From the NCBI GenBank assembly GCA_017476545.1, contig JAFUZP010000012.1:16397-80396 (forward strand): 64,000 bases of DNA, written 5' to 3'. The stretch's first letter is position 1. Each line of letters starts with the position of its first letter. Position numbers and translations under genes: made by a program. The notes under the pieces are model-generated. The model was not told the DNA's origin. It worked only from the letters and a program-made list of their open reading frames with translations, and searched no databases. This DNA is from Alloprevotella sp. GTDB taxonomy: Bacteria; Bacteroidota; Bacteroidia; Bacteroidales; Bacteroidaceae. Shown piece after piece: positions 1-9,490 of the stretch.

Positions 1-2
1 TG

Positions 3-2051
3 AACGATGCCGGCAAAGCCCGCTTCTATTGGGATTACGACGTGGCTTACTGCGATGAAGCCTCCTCTGCATCTGAAGCAGGCTTGTTCCTGCGGAAGAA
101 TTTGGCGGAGTTCGGGAATGAGCTACCCCCCGACCTTTTCAACAATCTGCTGCAAAAGAAAGACATCACCTTCGTGGCCGCACCTACTGAGAACGCCCAA
201 GCCTTTTCCATTGCACCGTGGCTGCAGAATATGGCCGCGCTCGGCGGCAATCCGCGCCGTACAGCCGTCGTCCTGTGCAACGAAGAATTAGTGGAACCCG
301 TTCTCCATACCATCCCGAGTGAAGTCACGAAACTGAATATCACTAAGGGATTTCCGCTCAGCCACACCCCGGCCTTCACCCTCATCGAAAGGGAACTGGC
401 CGACGAAGGAGGGCAGGAAGAGAGTAATGCGGACTTGTTGAAACGCCTCGTCGGGCTTGTCCGCACTGCCGCAGAGGAAGCCGAAGCACGGCTGCGCCCC
501 GAGCCCGACAAACTTTTGCCTGAAAACGCCCCGTGGCTACGTCTGCTCTATCTGGAGTCCTATTATGAAGCACATACCACGTTAGAGCGTTTCATCGCCC
601 TCACCGAGAACGGTTTCCTCAGCGTATCCGCCACAACGCTCCGACGCCTGCTTCTGCAAGTGCTGCGCCAGGCCAGCGTTCCCTTCCACGGCGATCCGGC
701 TGAAGGCATACAAGTGATGGGCGTACTTGAGACACGTAACCTGGACTTCGACAACGTGCTGATGCTCTCCGTAAACGAGGGTATGCTCCCGCGTCCGGCC
801 ACTACGAACTCATTCATCCCCTACCCGCTCCGCAAAGCTTATGGACTGACGGACATAGAACGGCAGACCGCTGTCTATGCCTACTACTTCTACCGCCTCA
901 TACAGCGCGCCAGCCGCTTGCGGATGCTATACAACAACACATCCTCAGGCGTGCGGACAGCCGAAATGTCCCGCTTCATGAGGCAGATGCTCCTGTCGGG
1001 AAAGTTCAACATCAGCACCCTCACGCTTACCGCCAAGCAGGAAATAACGGAAGCGACGCCCATCCGCATTGACAAACCCGCCGGGCTGCGCGCCATGCTC
1101 AACCCTCCCTGTAGCGAGCGGGGCGGGGCGGCGCGGAACAATGCCCTATCCCCCTCCGCACTAAACCGCTTTGTCAGCTGCCCTGTACAGTTCTATTTCA
1201 GCCGAATTGCCCGGCTGAAAGTGCCCGAGCCCGACTCCGGCGAAATCCAGAACACCACTTTCGGGGAACTCTTCCACAAGGCGGCGGAACTTTTCTATAC
1301 GGAAATTCCTGAAAAGGCGGGCTTCGTTCCACCCAGGAAGCTGGAGCAGTTCCTTGACCCGAAAGACAAGCTCCACCAATTGGAGCCTTACGTGAACCGG
1401 GCTTTCGCCGAATTGGGTATCCAGCGCGACGAAGTGGCCGCACTCACGGCACTGGAATGCCTCCGTAACCTCGTCCGTCACGACGCAAGCCTCTATGGCC
1501 TGCATATCATCGATACAGAGAAATTCTTCAGCTTGGAACTCCCCGTCCGCGCAACAGACGGCAGCGTGCACCCCTTCCGCGTAGGCGGTATCATTGACCG
1601 GCTGGACTGCATCACCGACCCGCAGACAGGCCAGCGTACCGTCCGCATTGTGGATTACAAGACCGGGGCGCATGAGCAGGAAGCCCGCACGATGGAAGCC
1701 ATCTTCACCCCCGCCGATCGCAGACCTTACTACTTCCTACAAACCTTTCTCTACGCGCTGGCCGTGCGTCAGTGGCTACCCGGCTCCCCCTTCGCCGACG
1801 CAAATATCAGCTGCTCGCTCTTCTATCCGTTCCTGGCCACGCACAAGGACTACGTTGCTTGGGTTAAGTTTGAAGGCGCGCCCCTCACCAGCTTCACCGA
1901 TGCCCTCGCCGAGGACTTCAGGAAGCGGCTGGCGGAAGTACTGGAAGACCTGCTGGACGAAAGTAAGCCTTTCGTCCAATGCGAGGGCAGGACGGGCTGC
2001 CGACACTGCGATTTCCGCGCCTTGTGCGGCTTGCCTGAGTCAGAGGAATAG
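3..2051 (+). CDS. PD-(D/E)XK nuclease, AddB/RecB-like C-terminal part (5' truncated by window edge)
   Basis: The reading frame is open from base 3, so the start lies upstream of the window; the GTG at 42 is internal. The downstream part has the layout of AddB-type helicase-nucleases: a helicase-like region, then a PD-(D/E)XK nuclease core with the Asp of GGIIDRLD (nt about 1590) and DYKTG (nt about 1655). Four cysteines fit the Fe-S staple of AddB and Cas4: one in SCPVQFYF (codon 1179-1181) and three in a CxxCx5C arrangement just before the stop. Family members process double-strand DNA ends for recombination with an AddA/RecB-like partner, which would be expected outside the window. In Bacteroidales this protein is usually annotated simply as PD-(D/E)XK nuclease family protein. 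The fold is clear; the AddB assignment is likely but not proven. Confidence 0.8.
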   Translation, partial: NDAGKARFYWDYDVAYCDEASSASEAGLFLRKNLAEFGNELPPDLFNNLLQKKDITFVAAPTENAQAFSIAPWLQNMAALGGNPRRTAVVLCNEELVEPVLHTIPSEVTKLNITKGFPLSHTPAFTLIERELADEGGQEESNADLLKRLVGLVRTAAEEAEARLRPEPDKLLPENAPWLRLLYLESYYEAHTTLERFIALTENGFLSVSATTLRRLLLQVLRQASVPFHGDPAEGIQVMGVLETRNLDFDNVLMLSVNEGMLPRPATTNSFIPYPLRKAYGLTDIERQTAVYAYYFYRLIQRASRLRMLYNNTSSGVRTAEMSRFMRQMLLSGKFNISTLTLTAKQEITEATPIRIDKPAGLRAMLNPPCSERGGAARNNALSPSALNRFVSCPVQFYFSRIARLKVPEPDSGEIQNTTFGELFHKAAELFYTEIPEKAGFVPPRKLEQFLDPKDKLHQLEPYVNRAFAELGIQRDEVAALTALECLRNLVRHDASLYGLHIIDTEKFFSLELPVRATDGSVHPFRVGGIIDRLDCITDPQTGQRTVRIVDYKTGAHEQEARTMEAIFTPADRRPYYFLQTFLYALAVRQWLPGSPFADANISCSLFYPFLATHKDYVAWVKFEGAPLTSFTDALAEDFRKRLAEVLEDLLDESKPFVQCEGRTGCRHCDFRALCGLPESEE

Positions 2052-2102
2052 CAGGAGTAGAAAACAAATATAACACTTTATAAACAAGACTACTACATCT
2101 GA

Positions 2103-2774
2103 ATGATAAAAGTAACGCTCAAGGAAGAAATCCGCACCGTAGCGCCCCGTTTCATCGGTGCCTACCTTGAGGCGGAAGTGCGCAACTGCCCCACCCCGTC
2201 CGCGCTATGGGAAGAAATCCGAAAAGCCGCCGAAGACCTCAGGGACAAATACGATACGGAAACCATCAAGGCACGCCCCGGCATCAGTGCCACGCGCAAC
2301 GCTTACAAGGCTGCGGGCAAAGACCCCAGCCGCTACCGTCCCTCCTGCGAGCAGCTCGCACGCCGCATCTTGCAGGGCAAGGAACTTTACAGCATAGACC
2401 TCCTCGTAGATCTCGGCAACCTCATCTCCCTCGTCAGCGGGTACTCCGTCGGCGTCATTGACCGCGACAAAGTGGAGGGCGACACGATAGAGTTAGGTAT
2501 CGGGTGCGAGGGAGAACCCTACGAAGGTATCGGACGAGGCCCGCTCAACATCGCCTCCATGCCTGTTTACCGCGACGACCGAGGCGCGTTCGCCACGCCG
2601 ACGAGCGACTCCGTGCGCACCATGTGCAGCGCAACCACACGCCACGTACTCATTATCATCAACGGGTACGACGGCGATACCGCAGCTGTCGAAGCTGCAG
2701 CCAACCGGGCTAGCCGCCTGCTCCGGGAGTACGGGGAGAGTGACGGCGGCATGGTGCAACTCATCGGGGGATGA
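2103..2774 (+). CDS. B3/B4 domain-containing protein (PheRS beta-like, possible trans-editing factor)
   Basis: This 223-residue protein matches the stand-alone B3/B4 domain, the module that forms the editing site in the beta subunit of phenylalanyl-tRNA synthetase. The recognisable parts are the N-terminal strand-helix region, GISATRNAYKAAGKDPSRYR at about residues 60-80, and the segment IDLLVDLGNLISLVSGYSV at about residues 99-117. Stand-alone copies are thought to hydrolyse mischarged aminoacyl-tRNA or bind tRNA; the substrate cannot be told from sequence. The gene starts 51 bp after the nuclease gene with no visible terminator between them, so co-transcription is possible. It ends before a 22-bp repeat array and a convergent gene. 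Confidence 0.75.
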   Translation: MIKVTLKEEIRTVAPRFIGAYLEAEVRNCPTPSALWEEIRKAAEDLRDKYDTETIKARPGISATRNAYKAAGKDPSRYRPSCEQLARRILQGKELYSIDLLVDLGNLISLVSGYSVGVIDRDKVEGDTIELGIGCEGEPYEGIGRGPLNIASMPVYRDDRGAFATPTSDSVRTMCSATTRHVLIIINGYDGDTAAVEAAANRASRLLREYGESDGGMVQLIGG

Positions 2775-2804
2775 GAAAAAACCCCCGACCGCCCCTTGCA
2801 CATT

Positions 2805-2892
2805 ATAGTCCTAGGGGTACAGAACACTAACCATAGGGTTACGATGAAGTATCCCTACGGTTACGAAGAACTAACCATAGGGATAGGAAAAG
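2805..2892. repeat. 22-bp quasi-palindromic repeat array 1
   Basis: About four degenerate units spaced exactly 22 bp (anchor positions near 2805, 2827, 2849, 2871). Each unit has a core of the type CTAACCNTAGGGTTACG and the array ends in GGATAGGAAAAGC. It lies between convergent genes. Five more arrays of the same family occur in this window. Confidence 0.85.
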
Positions 2893-2935
2893 CGGCCGCA
2901 CTGTGTGCCGTTATTTTGTACTGGGAGCTTCCCGC

Positions 2936-3385
2936 TTAGAAGAGAGGCATGAAGGAGTCGGAATAGACGTACTTCCGTTCAAAATCGTCTTGCTTCATCG
3001 TAAGCATCACGACACCTTGAACCAACATAAGTATGGGCCAAATGCCACAGGTGACTAAACTCAACAAGATGCAGACGATACCACCGCCCACCTTACCCAG
3101 GTAGAAGAAATGAACGCCGAGGCCGCCTAACAAGATGGCAAGGAGGGCGGCAACTCCACGGCTTTTCCCCGACGGGCCGTCATCGAACAGGCCCGGCTCT
3201 TGCGTCCCGTAAGGATTACCGGCCTGTTGGTTATTTTGAAAATTCTGACGCTGAGAAGGAGCTTCGGGAGGCACTGCCGTCCCGGCACTCTGGAATTCAC
3301 GCCCGCAGACGGGGCAATGGGCAGTTACTACCGGCGCGGGTAATGAAAACTGCTGGCGGCAAAAGGGGCATTGATACTGTTGCAT
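2936..3385 (-). CDS. TM2 domain protein with N-terminal zinc ribbon
   Basis: The 149-residue protein starts with MQQYQCPFC. I prefer this ATG (3383-3385) over one 27 codons upstream because the -7 box TATCTTTG sits between them at 3424-3431. The first 35 residues carry two CxxC pairs (CPFC and CPVCG), a predicted zinc ribbon. A polar linker follows, then a TM2 domain with two membrane segments (AALLAILLGGLGVHFFYLGK, then IVCILLSLVTCGIWPILMLV). TM2 proteins are small inner-membrane proteins of unknown biochemical role. The last residues resemble the usual TM2 tail that ends near an aromatic cluster. Confidence 0.85.
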   Translation of the reverse strand: MQQYQCPFCRQQFSLPAPVVTAHCPVCGREFQSAGTAVPPEAPSQRQNFQNNQQAGNPYGTQEPGLFDDGPSGKSRGVAALLAILLGGLGVHFFYLGKVGGGIVCILLSLVTCGIWPILMLVQGVVMLTMKQDDFERKYVYSDSFMPLF

Positions 3386-3423
3386 AATCAACGGACGCAG
3401 TATATTAATGATGTTTTGTGGGG

Positions 3424-3431
3424 CAAAGATA
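3424..3431 (-). promoter_or_regulatory. Bacteroidota -7 box for the TM2 gene
   Basis: The minus strand reads TATCTTTG, matching TAnnTTTG, about 40 nt upstream of the chosen ATG. It supports the downstream start of the TM2 gene. Confidence 0.6.
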
Positions 3432-3472
3432 TAAAATAGTACTGGATAAACGGCATTACTCCGCACCGCATT

Positions 3473-4321
3473 TTATGCTGAATGGTAGTGCTGCAGACCT
3501 TCTATCGGACTACGGAGAACTTGCCCCACGCGATAGCCGAGCCCGGACGCCACAGCACGCAGTTCCGCTTGCAGGAAGAAGGCGATGCTCCCCGTGAAGT
3601 GGACGGGCAAGTCCGGGCGGGCATACTGCGCCACATTGCGTTGGAAAAAACGGGCGAACTCGTTGCGGATGAGTTGCTGGAGGGCGGGATGCTCGCGGTG
3701 GCGGCCAAGGAAGGGGGCGAAGCTGGCCAGGAAGCGGTTAGGGAAAGGCTCGCGATAGACGCGGCGTATGGCCTCGGAAACCGTCAAGTCGGGGTATTCC
3801 TCCGCAAAGCGCGCGGCGACATCTGCGGGTAACTGCCCCTTGAAGAAATCGCCCAAGAGGCGGCGGCCCAGGACGGCACCGCTCCCCTCGTCGCCAAGGA
3901 CGTAACCGAGCGGCGAAACATTGCCGAGTATCACCGCCCCATCGTAAAGACAACTGTTAGACCCTGTGCCGAGGATGCAGGCAATGCCCGGCTCCGTGCC
4001 ACAGAGAGCGTGCGCCGCGCCAAGCAGGTCGGATGCCACGTGACAGACCGTAGGTGAAAGGGTGAAAGCCGCCTGCAAAGCGCGGCTAACGGCCTGCGCC
4101 GCTTCATCGCGACAACCGGCACCGTAAAAGTGGACGCAGGCCGGGAAGTGGGGAAGTCGGGGGACAAGGTCTGTACGCAGGAGGTTGAAAATTTCCGCCT
4201 CGGACATCATGAAAGGGTTGATGCCCGAAGTGGAGCAACGGACGGTCTCTCCCGCCTCAGTAAGGAGCAGCCAGTCGGTCTTCGTGCTGCCGCTGTCGGC
4301 TATCAGAATGGGATACGTCAT
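3473..4321 (-). CDS. BadF/BadG-type ATPase, probable N-acetylglucosamine kinase
   Basis: This 282-residue protein belongs to the ASKHA kinase superfamily. It has the phosphate-1 loop IADSGSTKTDW at residues 6-16, a central GTGSNSCLYDG phosphate-2 loop at about residue 117, and the LGDEGSGAVLGRRLL segment typical of GlcNAc kinase-like members. Known relatives phosphorylate N-acetylglucosamine or related amino sugars during salvage of host glycans or peptidoglycan; the acceptor is not readable from sequence. It is on the same strand as the YihY-type gene, 12 bp downstream of its stop, so the two probably share a transcript. Length is normal for the family. Confidence 0.8.
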   Translation of the reverse strand: MTYPILIADSGSTKTDWLLLTEAGETVRCSTSGINPFMMSEAEIFNLLRTDLVPRLPHFPACVHFYGAGCRDEAAQAVSRALQAAFTLSPTVCHVASDLLGAAHALCGTEPGIACILGTGSNSCLYDGAVILGNVSPLGYVLGDEGSGAVLGRRLLGDFFKGQLPADVAARFAEEYPDLTVSEAIRRVYREPFPNRFLASFAPFLGRHREHPALQQLIRNEFARFFQRNVAQYARPDLPVHFTGSIAFFLQAELRAVASGLGYRVGQVLRSPIEGLQHYHSA

Positions 4322-4333
4322 GGGGACTGGGAG

Positions 4334-5641
4334 TCAGATTTCTGTGAGTTCGTGAAGCGGCGTGGCAGCATATCCCCCTTCGTACAAAGCTGCACGGAAG
4401 CGGTTGTAGGCAGTGTCGGCCTTCTCGGCCGGAAGGGTCGCGCCACAGCGGTCGAGGGCGGCGAGTACGCTGCCGACAGTGAGGGAGGAAACGTCCCGGC
4501 GAAGGTAGTAGCGCACGACTTCCCTATTGTCGCTGCTAGGAACGGCGGCCTCTATTATCCCGGCATCGGAGAGGGTCGCAAGGATATCGGCTACGACAGG
4601 TTCCGGCGTGCCGATGGAGGCGGCCAGCTCAGGAAAGCTGTAGGCCTCTCCGCCCTCCCTTGCACGGAGACTGACGGCACGGAGGAGGCCGAGGGTACGG
4701 CGGTCAAACTCACTGCGACTCAGCTCAAGTTTGTCTTTCCCGTAGTAGAAGTTGCTGATATGCTGATCTACATAGCTCAGGGCGCACCCGTAAAGAATGA
4801 CGTACCATAGGATCTGCCCCCACAACATCAGGAGCGGGAGGGCGGCAAAGGAACCGTAAACGGCGTTATAGCTGGTCAGATAGACCTGCGAGTGGATATA
4901 CAAATACTGGAGAGCCTGCACAACGATGCCGACAGGGATTCCGGCCACGAGCGCGCTACGGAAGCGTACGTGGACATTAGGCATAAAGGCGTAAAGGAGG
5001 GAGCAGAACACCACCATCAACAGATAGGGCAGAAACTGCAACAGGGTCAGCAGGGAAGAATGCAGGAAGAATACGTCCGGAAGCGACTCCACGAAGCTTG
5101 AGAGAAAAATGGATAGCCCGGAACTGACTACCAGGAATATGGGCAAGAGGAAGAAAACCGTAGTGTAGTCGGTCACCTTGCGCGCCAGACGACGGTCGGC
5201 ACGCTGCTGCCAGATTTGGTTGAAGCTGGCTTCCACATTACCGCATAACGAGAAAAGGGAATACAACAGTAGCAGAATGCCGAAGCCGAGGAAGACTCCG
5301 CCTTGCGCACGGACCAGGTAGTGATCAACGAACCCTAGTAGCGTATCAGCCACCTCGGGCTGGGTCTCAAACGCCTGTCGGATGCGGCTTTCCAGAAACT
5401 CTGCCAGCCCGAAGCCCTTGGCTATGGCAAAGACGATAGCCAGTATGGGGACGATGGAAAACAACAGGGAATAAGTCAGTGCTGAAGCCCGGAACTGCAT
5501 CCGTTCACGGAGGAATACTTTCGTTGCCAACACCACACGCTGCATCACGGCACGGAAGAGCCTACCGCTGCGGGTATCCGCACGCTCCCACAACTCTTTA
5601 GTGAAATAACACCTGAGTGCGCTAAAAAAACGAGAGAACAT
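4334..5641 (-). CDS. YihY/BrkB-family inner-membrane protein with C-terminal winged helix
   Basis: The 435-residue protein has the YihY (formerly RNase BN-like) fold, with about six hydrophobic segments between residues 45 and 290, including a first helix at SALTYSLLFSIVPILAIVFA. After a short conserved stretch (HISNFYYGKDK) there is a soluble tail of about 130 residues that looks like a winged helix (FPELAASIGTPEPVVADIL). This tail is usual in Bacteroidota homologues. The function of the family is unknown; despite the old name it is not the tRNA-processing RNase. A minus-strand TAATTTCG box at 5667-5674 could be its promoter, divergent from that of the M64 gene. Confidence 0.85.
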   Translation of the reverse strand: MFSRFFSALRCYFTKELWERADTRSGRLFRAVMQRVVLATKVFLRERMQFRASALTYSLLFSIVPILAIVFAIAKGFGLAEFLESRIRQAFETQPEVADTLLGFVDHYLVRAQGGVFLGFGILLLLYSLFSLCGNVEASFNQIWQQRADRRLARKVTDYTTVFFLLPIFLVVSSGLSIFLSSFVESLPDVFFLHSSLLTLLQFLPYLLMVVFCSLLYAFMPNVHVRFRSALVAGIPVGIVVQALQYLYIHSQVYLTSYNAVYGSFAALPLLMLWGQILWYVILYGCALSYVDQHISNFYYGKDKLELSRSEFDRRTLGLLRAVSLRAREGGEAYSFPELAASIGTPEPVVADILATLSDAGIIEAAVPSSDNREVVRYYLRRDVSSLTVGSVLAALDRCGATLPAEKADTAYNRFRAALYEGGYAATPLHELTEI

Positions 5642-5666
5642 TGTATCTTTTTAATCGTTTGCGCCG

Positions 5667-5694
5667 CGAAATTACAAATAAATTCGTACTTTTG
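5667..5694. promoter_or_regulatory. Divergent promoter pair
   Basis: Minus strand TAATTTCG (5667-5674) faces the YihY gene; plus strand TACTTTTG (5687-5694) faces the M64 peptidase gene. Both fit TAnnTTTG, the first with one change. Confidence 0.55.
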
Positions 5695-5720
5695 CCTACT
5701 AATTCCCGATTCAGACACAA

Positions 5721-6989
5721 ATGAAGCAACTGATAACGACGCTTACAGCCCTGTTGCTGGGTACTGCCGCACTCGCACAAACGCCCGACTTCAGCCGCAC
5801 ATTGCGCTTGGACTACATCTTCACGGGCGATGTGGGGAAGCAGGAAATAGCACTGGCAGAAGCGACGTCCTTTGACGGGTGGGCAGGACGGCGCAACCGC
5901 TTGGACAGCATACCCCTGCGCGGCAACGGCATCCTCACCATGACGGACGCAAGGACGAATAAGGTGCTTTACAAGCACTCCTTCTCCACGCTCTTTCAAG
6001 AATGGCTCAACTCGGAAGAAGCGACCCGCACGCGCAAGGCTTTCGAGAACGTTTTTCTCGTCCCTATGCCCAAAGACTCCGTGCGCATCAGGCTCGTACT
6101 CTATGGCAACCATGATGCCGTACTGGCCGATTACACCCACGTAGTGAACCCCACGGATATCCTCATACGAAAACTTGACGGCCTGCCCGTACCGCCTCAC
6201 CGCCACCTGCTACAAAGCGGCAGCCCGGAGAACTGCATTGACGTTGCCATCGTAGCGGAAGGATACAAGGCCGAGGAAGCGGAAGCCTTCTACGCAAAAG
6301 CGCAAGAGTGTATGGATGCGCTCTTCGCCCACGCCCCCTTCAGCACGTTGAAGGACCGCTTCAACATCGTTGCTGTAGGCTTAGCCTCGCAGGACAGCGG
6401 TGTGAGCATCCCCAAGAAAGGCATTTGGAAACAGACCGCCCTCGGTAGCCAGTTCGACACGTTCTACTCCGACCGATATCTGACGACGCTCAATCTGCGC
6501 CGCCTCAACGACTATTTAGCCCCGCTTGCCTACGAACACATCATTATCATAGCGAACACGGACAACTATGGGGGCGGCGGCATCTACAACTCCTACACGC
6601 TGACGATGGCAAACCATAAGTATTTCCGCCCCGTAGCCGTACACGAGTTCGGTCACAGCTTCGCCGGCCTTGCGGACGAATACTTTTATGACGACCAATA
6701 CACGGAGTTTTTCTACCCAGATACCGAACCGTGGGAACAGAACCTGACGACGCTGCGCGACTTCTCCGCGAAGTGGCAGGATATGCTCCCCGAAGGGACA
6801 ACCATCCCGACACTCCCAGACCCACAACGCCCTGATGCGATCGGCGTATATGAGGGAGGAGGCTACCAGAGCAAAGGGGTGTATCGTCCCCACCAGGAGT
6901 GCCGGATGAAAATCAACGACTGGCCGGAATTCTGCTCCGTATGCCAGCGGGCAATTACCCGCCTCATTCAGTTTTATACCAACCCGTAA
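5721..6989 (+). CDS. M64 family metallopeptidase (IgA-peptidase-like), secreted
   Basis: The 422-residue precursor starts with a clear signal peptide that ends near ALAQ (residue 20). An N-terminal beta-rich Peptidase_M64 domain is followed by a catalytic domain with the zinc site HEFGHSFAGLADEY near residue 307, where two His and the distal Asp are expected metal ligands. Upstream, IDVAIVAEGYKAEEAEAFY is the conserved entry to the catalytic domain. Members are secreted or periplasmic zinc proteases; the founding member of the family cleaves IgA, but no substrate can be inferred here. The gene begins 27 bp after a TACTTTTG box and is the first of a run of closely spaced genes up to the NlpC/P60 lipoprotein. 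Confidence 0.9.
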   Translation: MKQLITTLTALLLGTAALAQTPDFSRTLRLDYIFTGDVGKQEIALAEATSFDGWAGRRNRLDSIPLRGNGILTMTDARTNKVLYKHSFSTLFQEWLNSEEATRTRKAFENVFLVPMPKDSVRIRLVLYGNHDAVLADYTHVVNPTDILIRKLDGLPVPPHRHLLQSGSPENCIDVAIVAEGYKAEEAEAFYAKAQECMDALFAHAPFSTLKDRFNIVAVGLASQDSGVSIPKKGIWKQTALGSQFDTFYSDRYLTTLNLRRLNDYLAPLAYEHIIIIANTDNYGGGGIYNSYTLTMANHKYFRPVAVHEFGHSFAGLADEYFYDDQYTEFFYPDTEPWEQNLTTLRDFSAKWQDMLPEGTTIPTLPDPQRPDAIGVYEGGGYQSKGVYRPHQECRMKINDWPEFCSVCQRAITRLIQFYTNP

Positions 6990-6996
6990 GCACGAA

Positions 6997-9480
6997 ATGG
7001 CAAGCAAGAAAAAAACACGTAAGCCCGCAAGGGCAAAGAAAAATACGGTGCCAAAGAAGAAAGTGGCGAAGACCAAGGGATTATTCAGCCCCGAAGGCGG
7101 CTGGAAAAACCTTCTCAGCGGGGAAACGCTACGCTTCGTCGTGGGGATGCTGCTGCTGATTGTCGCCGTGTTCATGCTCATCTCATTCGCCTCTACCCTA
7201 TTCGTCACGGGCGCATTCGACCAAGCTGCTACCGAGGCAGGCAACCTGACGAACGCAAAGAACTACGGCGGAAAACTCGGGGCCTACACCTCCGAGTTCT
7301 TCATCAATAAGAGCTTCGGAGTTTGCTCGGCCTTCATTCCGTTGTTCCTCCTCCTCCTGAGCATGAAACTGATGAATACCTACCGCATCCGCCTATGGAA
7401 ATGGTTCCTTAACTTCTCCATCCTTATGATATGGGGCTCCATCGCGCTGAGCATAGCGCAGCAGCACTTCTTCCCCGCCGAATGGAACCGCGTTCCTTTC
7501 CAATGGGGTGGCGGCCAAGGTAACTACATCCGCGACCTCCTCTGCAATAATATAGGTCTCGTTGGGGCTATCATACTGATGCTGGCACTCGCCATTCTCT
7601 ATCTCATTTACCTGACTGACGAGACAATTAACGTCATCCGCAAAATACTGAAAGCACCGGAGGCCATCAAGAATCACCGGAAGAAGAAAGAACCGCAAGA
7701 GGTACTGCCGGAAGAAGGCACGGATACACAAAATGAAACGCCCACTCCCCCGACCAAGGACGAAGAGGCCACCACCATTGACCTGACGGACCAGACGGAA
7801 GAAGCCCTCCCGGTTGAAGAGCTCCCTGAGGACGCGCCGCAAGATGACGGAGGTGGTAACGGGAAGGCAGAGGACGGTTCGGAAGAAACGATGGAAGTGA
7901 CAACGGGCATTGAGGAAGAGAAAGCCGATACCAAGACCCTCGCGGAACAGCATATCGCAGAGTTGCCGCCGTATGATCCGCGCAAGGAGTTGGAGTATTA
8001 CAAGTCCCCTCCCCTCTCGCTCCTACGGAAATACGAAGATGACGGCCCGACCATTGACATGGAAGAGCAGAGGGCGAACAAAGACCGCATCGTGAACGTA
8101 CTACGTGATTTCGGGGTGTCGATAACCGGCATCAAAGCCACTATCGGCCCGACCATCACCCTTTATGAAATAACTCCTGCGCCAGGCGTGAGAATCAGCC
8201 GGATCAGGAATCTCTCGGACGACCTTGCGCTCAACCTATCCGCCCTAGGCGTGCGTATCATCGCTCCCATACCGGGAAAAGGAACCATCGGTATCGAAGT
8301 GCCGAACCAAAAGCCGAAGATCGTATCCATGGAGAACGTGCTCAACTCGCGCCGTTTCCAAGAAACGACGTACGAGCTACCCATCGTTCTCGGCAAGACT
8401 ATCACCAACGAAGTCTTCATGGCCGACCTCGCTAAGATGCCCCACCTGCTCGTGGCCGGTGCTACGGGACAAGGTAAGTCCGTCGGACTGAACGCCATTA
8501 TTACCTCCCTGCTCTACAAGAAGCACCCCGCCGAGCTGAAGATTGTACTAGTGGACCCGAAGAAGGTAGAGTTCAGCAATTACGCCCCCATTGAGAACCA
8601 CTTCCTGGCCAAGCTGCCAGAGAACGAAGACCCCATCATCACCGACGTCACAAAGGTGGTGCAGACGCTCAAGAGCCTATGCCAACTGATGGACCACCGC
8701 TACGACCTGCTCAAGAAAGCCCGCGTGCGCAACATCAAGGAGTATAACCAGAAGTTCATATCCCGCCACCTCAATCCCGAGAACGGACACGACTTCATGC
8801 CTTACATTGTAATCATTATCGACGAGTTCGGCGACCTCATCATGACAGCGGGCAAGGAAGTTGAACTTCCCATCGCCCGCATCGCACAGCTTGCCCGGGC
8901 AGTCGGAATGCACATGGTCATCGCGACGCAACGCCCCACGACAAACATCATTACCGGCACCATCAAGGCTAACTTCCCCGCCCGCATGGCTTTCAAGGTC
9001 AGCTCCATGATAGACTCCCGCACCATCCTCGACCGCCCGGGTGCCAACCAGCTCATCGGGCGCGGCGACATGCTCTTCCTCAGCGGCGCGGAACCCGTGC
9101 GAGTCCAGTGCGCTTTCGTGGACACCCCGGAGGTTGATGCCATTAACAAGTACATTGCCGAACAACAGGGCTATACCTCCGCATTTGAGCTGCCCGAGGT
9201 GGCCAGTGAAGATATGGATGGTGGCGGAGGCGGCGGTGCGGACACCGGACCGCTTGACTCCATGTTCGCCGAGGCTGCCCGCCTCATTGTCATCCACCAA
9301 CAGGGCAGTACCTCCCTCATCCAGCGCAAGATGGGTCTCGGCTACAACCGTGCCGGGCGCATCATGGACCAGATGGAGCGTGTCGGCATCGTCGGTCCGG
9401 CACGCGGTTCCAAGCCCCGTGACGTGCTCGTGCAGGACGAAATGCAGCTTGATGAGATACTTGCTAACCTCAATTCATAG
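6997..9480 (+). CDS. ftsK: DNA translocase FtsK/SpoIIIE
   Basis: The 827-residue protein has four N-terminal membrane helices (residues about 45-70, 105-127, 133-152, 180-208). A charged Glu/Pro/Thr-rich linker spans about 220-310, then come the FtsK alpha and beta domains. Walker A is GATGQGKS near residue 489 and Walker B is IVIIIDEFGDLI near 605. The last 70 residues form the gamma winged helix (QGSTSLIQRKMGLGYNRAGR) that recognises polar KOPS-type sites. FtsK pumps DNA at the septum and activates dimer resolution by XerCD. The basic start (MASKKKTRKPARAKK) is cytoplasmic. It starts 7 bp after the M64 gene, so translation is probably linked. Confidence 0.95.
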   Translation: MASKKKTRKPARAKKNTVPKKKVAKTKGLFSPEGGWKNLLSGETLRFVVGMLLLIVAVFMLISFASTLFVTGAFDQAATEAGNLTNAKNYGGKLGAYTSEFFINKSFGVCSAFIPLFLLLLSMKLMNTYRIRLWKWFLNFSILMIWGSIALSIAQQHFFPAEWNRVPFQWGGGQGNYIRDLLCNNIGLVGAIILMLALAILYLIYLTDETINVIRKILKAPEAIKNHRKKKEPQEVLPEEGTDTQNETPTPPTKDEEATTIDLTDQTEEALPVEELPEDAPQDDGGGNGKAEDGSEETMEVTTGIEEEKADTKTLAEQHIAELPPYDPRKELEYYKSPPLSLLRKYEDDGPTIDMEEQRANKDRIVNVLRDFGVSITGIKATIGPTITLYEITPAPGVRISRIRNLSDDLALNLSALGVRIIAPIPGKGTIGIEVPNQKPKIVSMENVLNSRRFQETTYELPIVLGKTITNEVFMADLAKMPHLLVAGATGQGKSVGLNAIITSLLYKKHPAELKIVLVDPKKVEFSNYAPIENHFLAKLPENEDPIITDVTKVVQTLKSLCQLMDHRYDLLKKARVRNIKEYNQKFISRHLNPENGHDFMPYIVIIIDEFGDLIMTAGKEVELPIARIAQLARAVGMHMVIATQRPTTNIITGTIKANFPARMAFKVSSMIDSRTILDRPGANQLIGRGDMLFLSGAEPVRVQCAFVDTPEVDAINKYIAEQQGYTSAFELPEVASEDMDGGGGGGADTGPLDSMFAEAARLIVIHQQGSTSLIQRKMGLGYNRAGRIMDQMERVGIVGPARGSKPRDVLVQDEMQLDEILANLNS

Positions 9481-9490
9481 AAATAGTCAC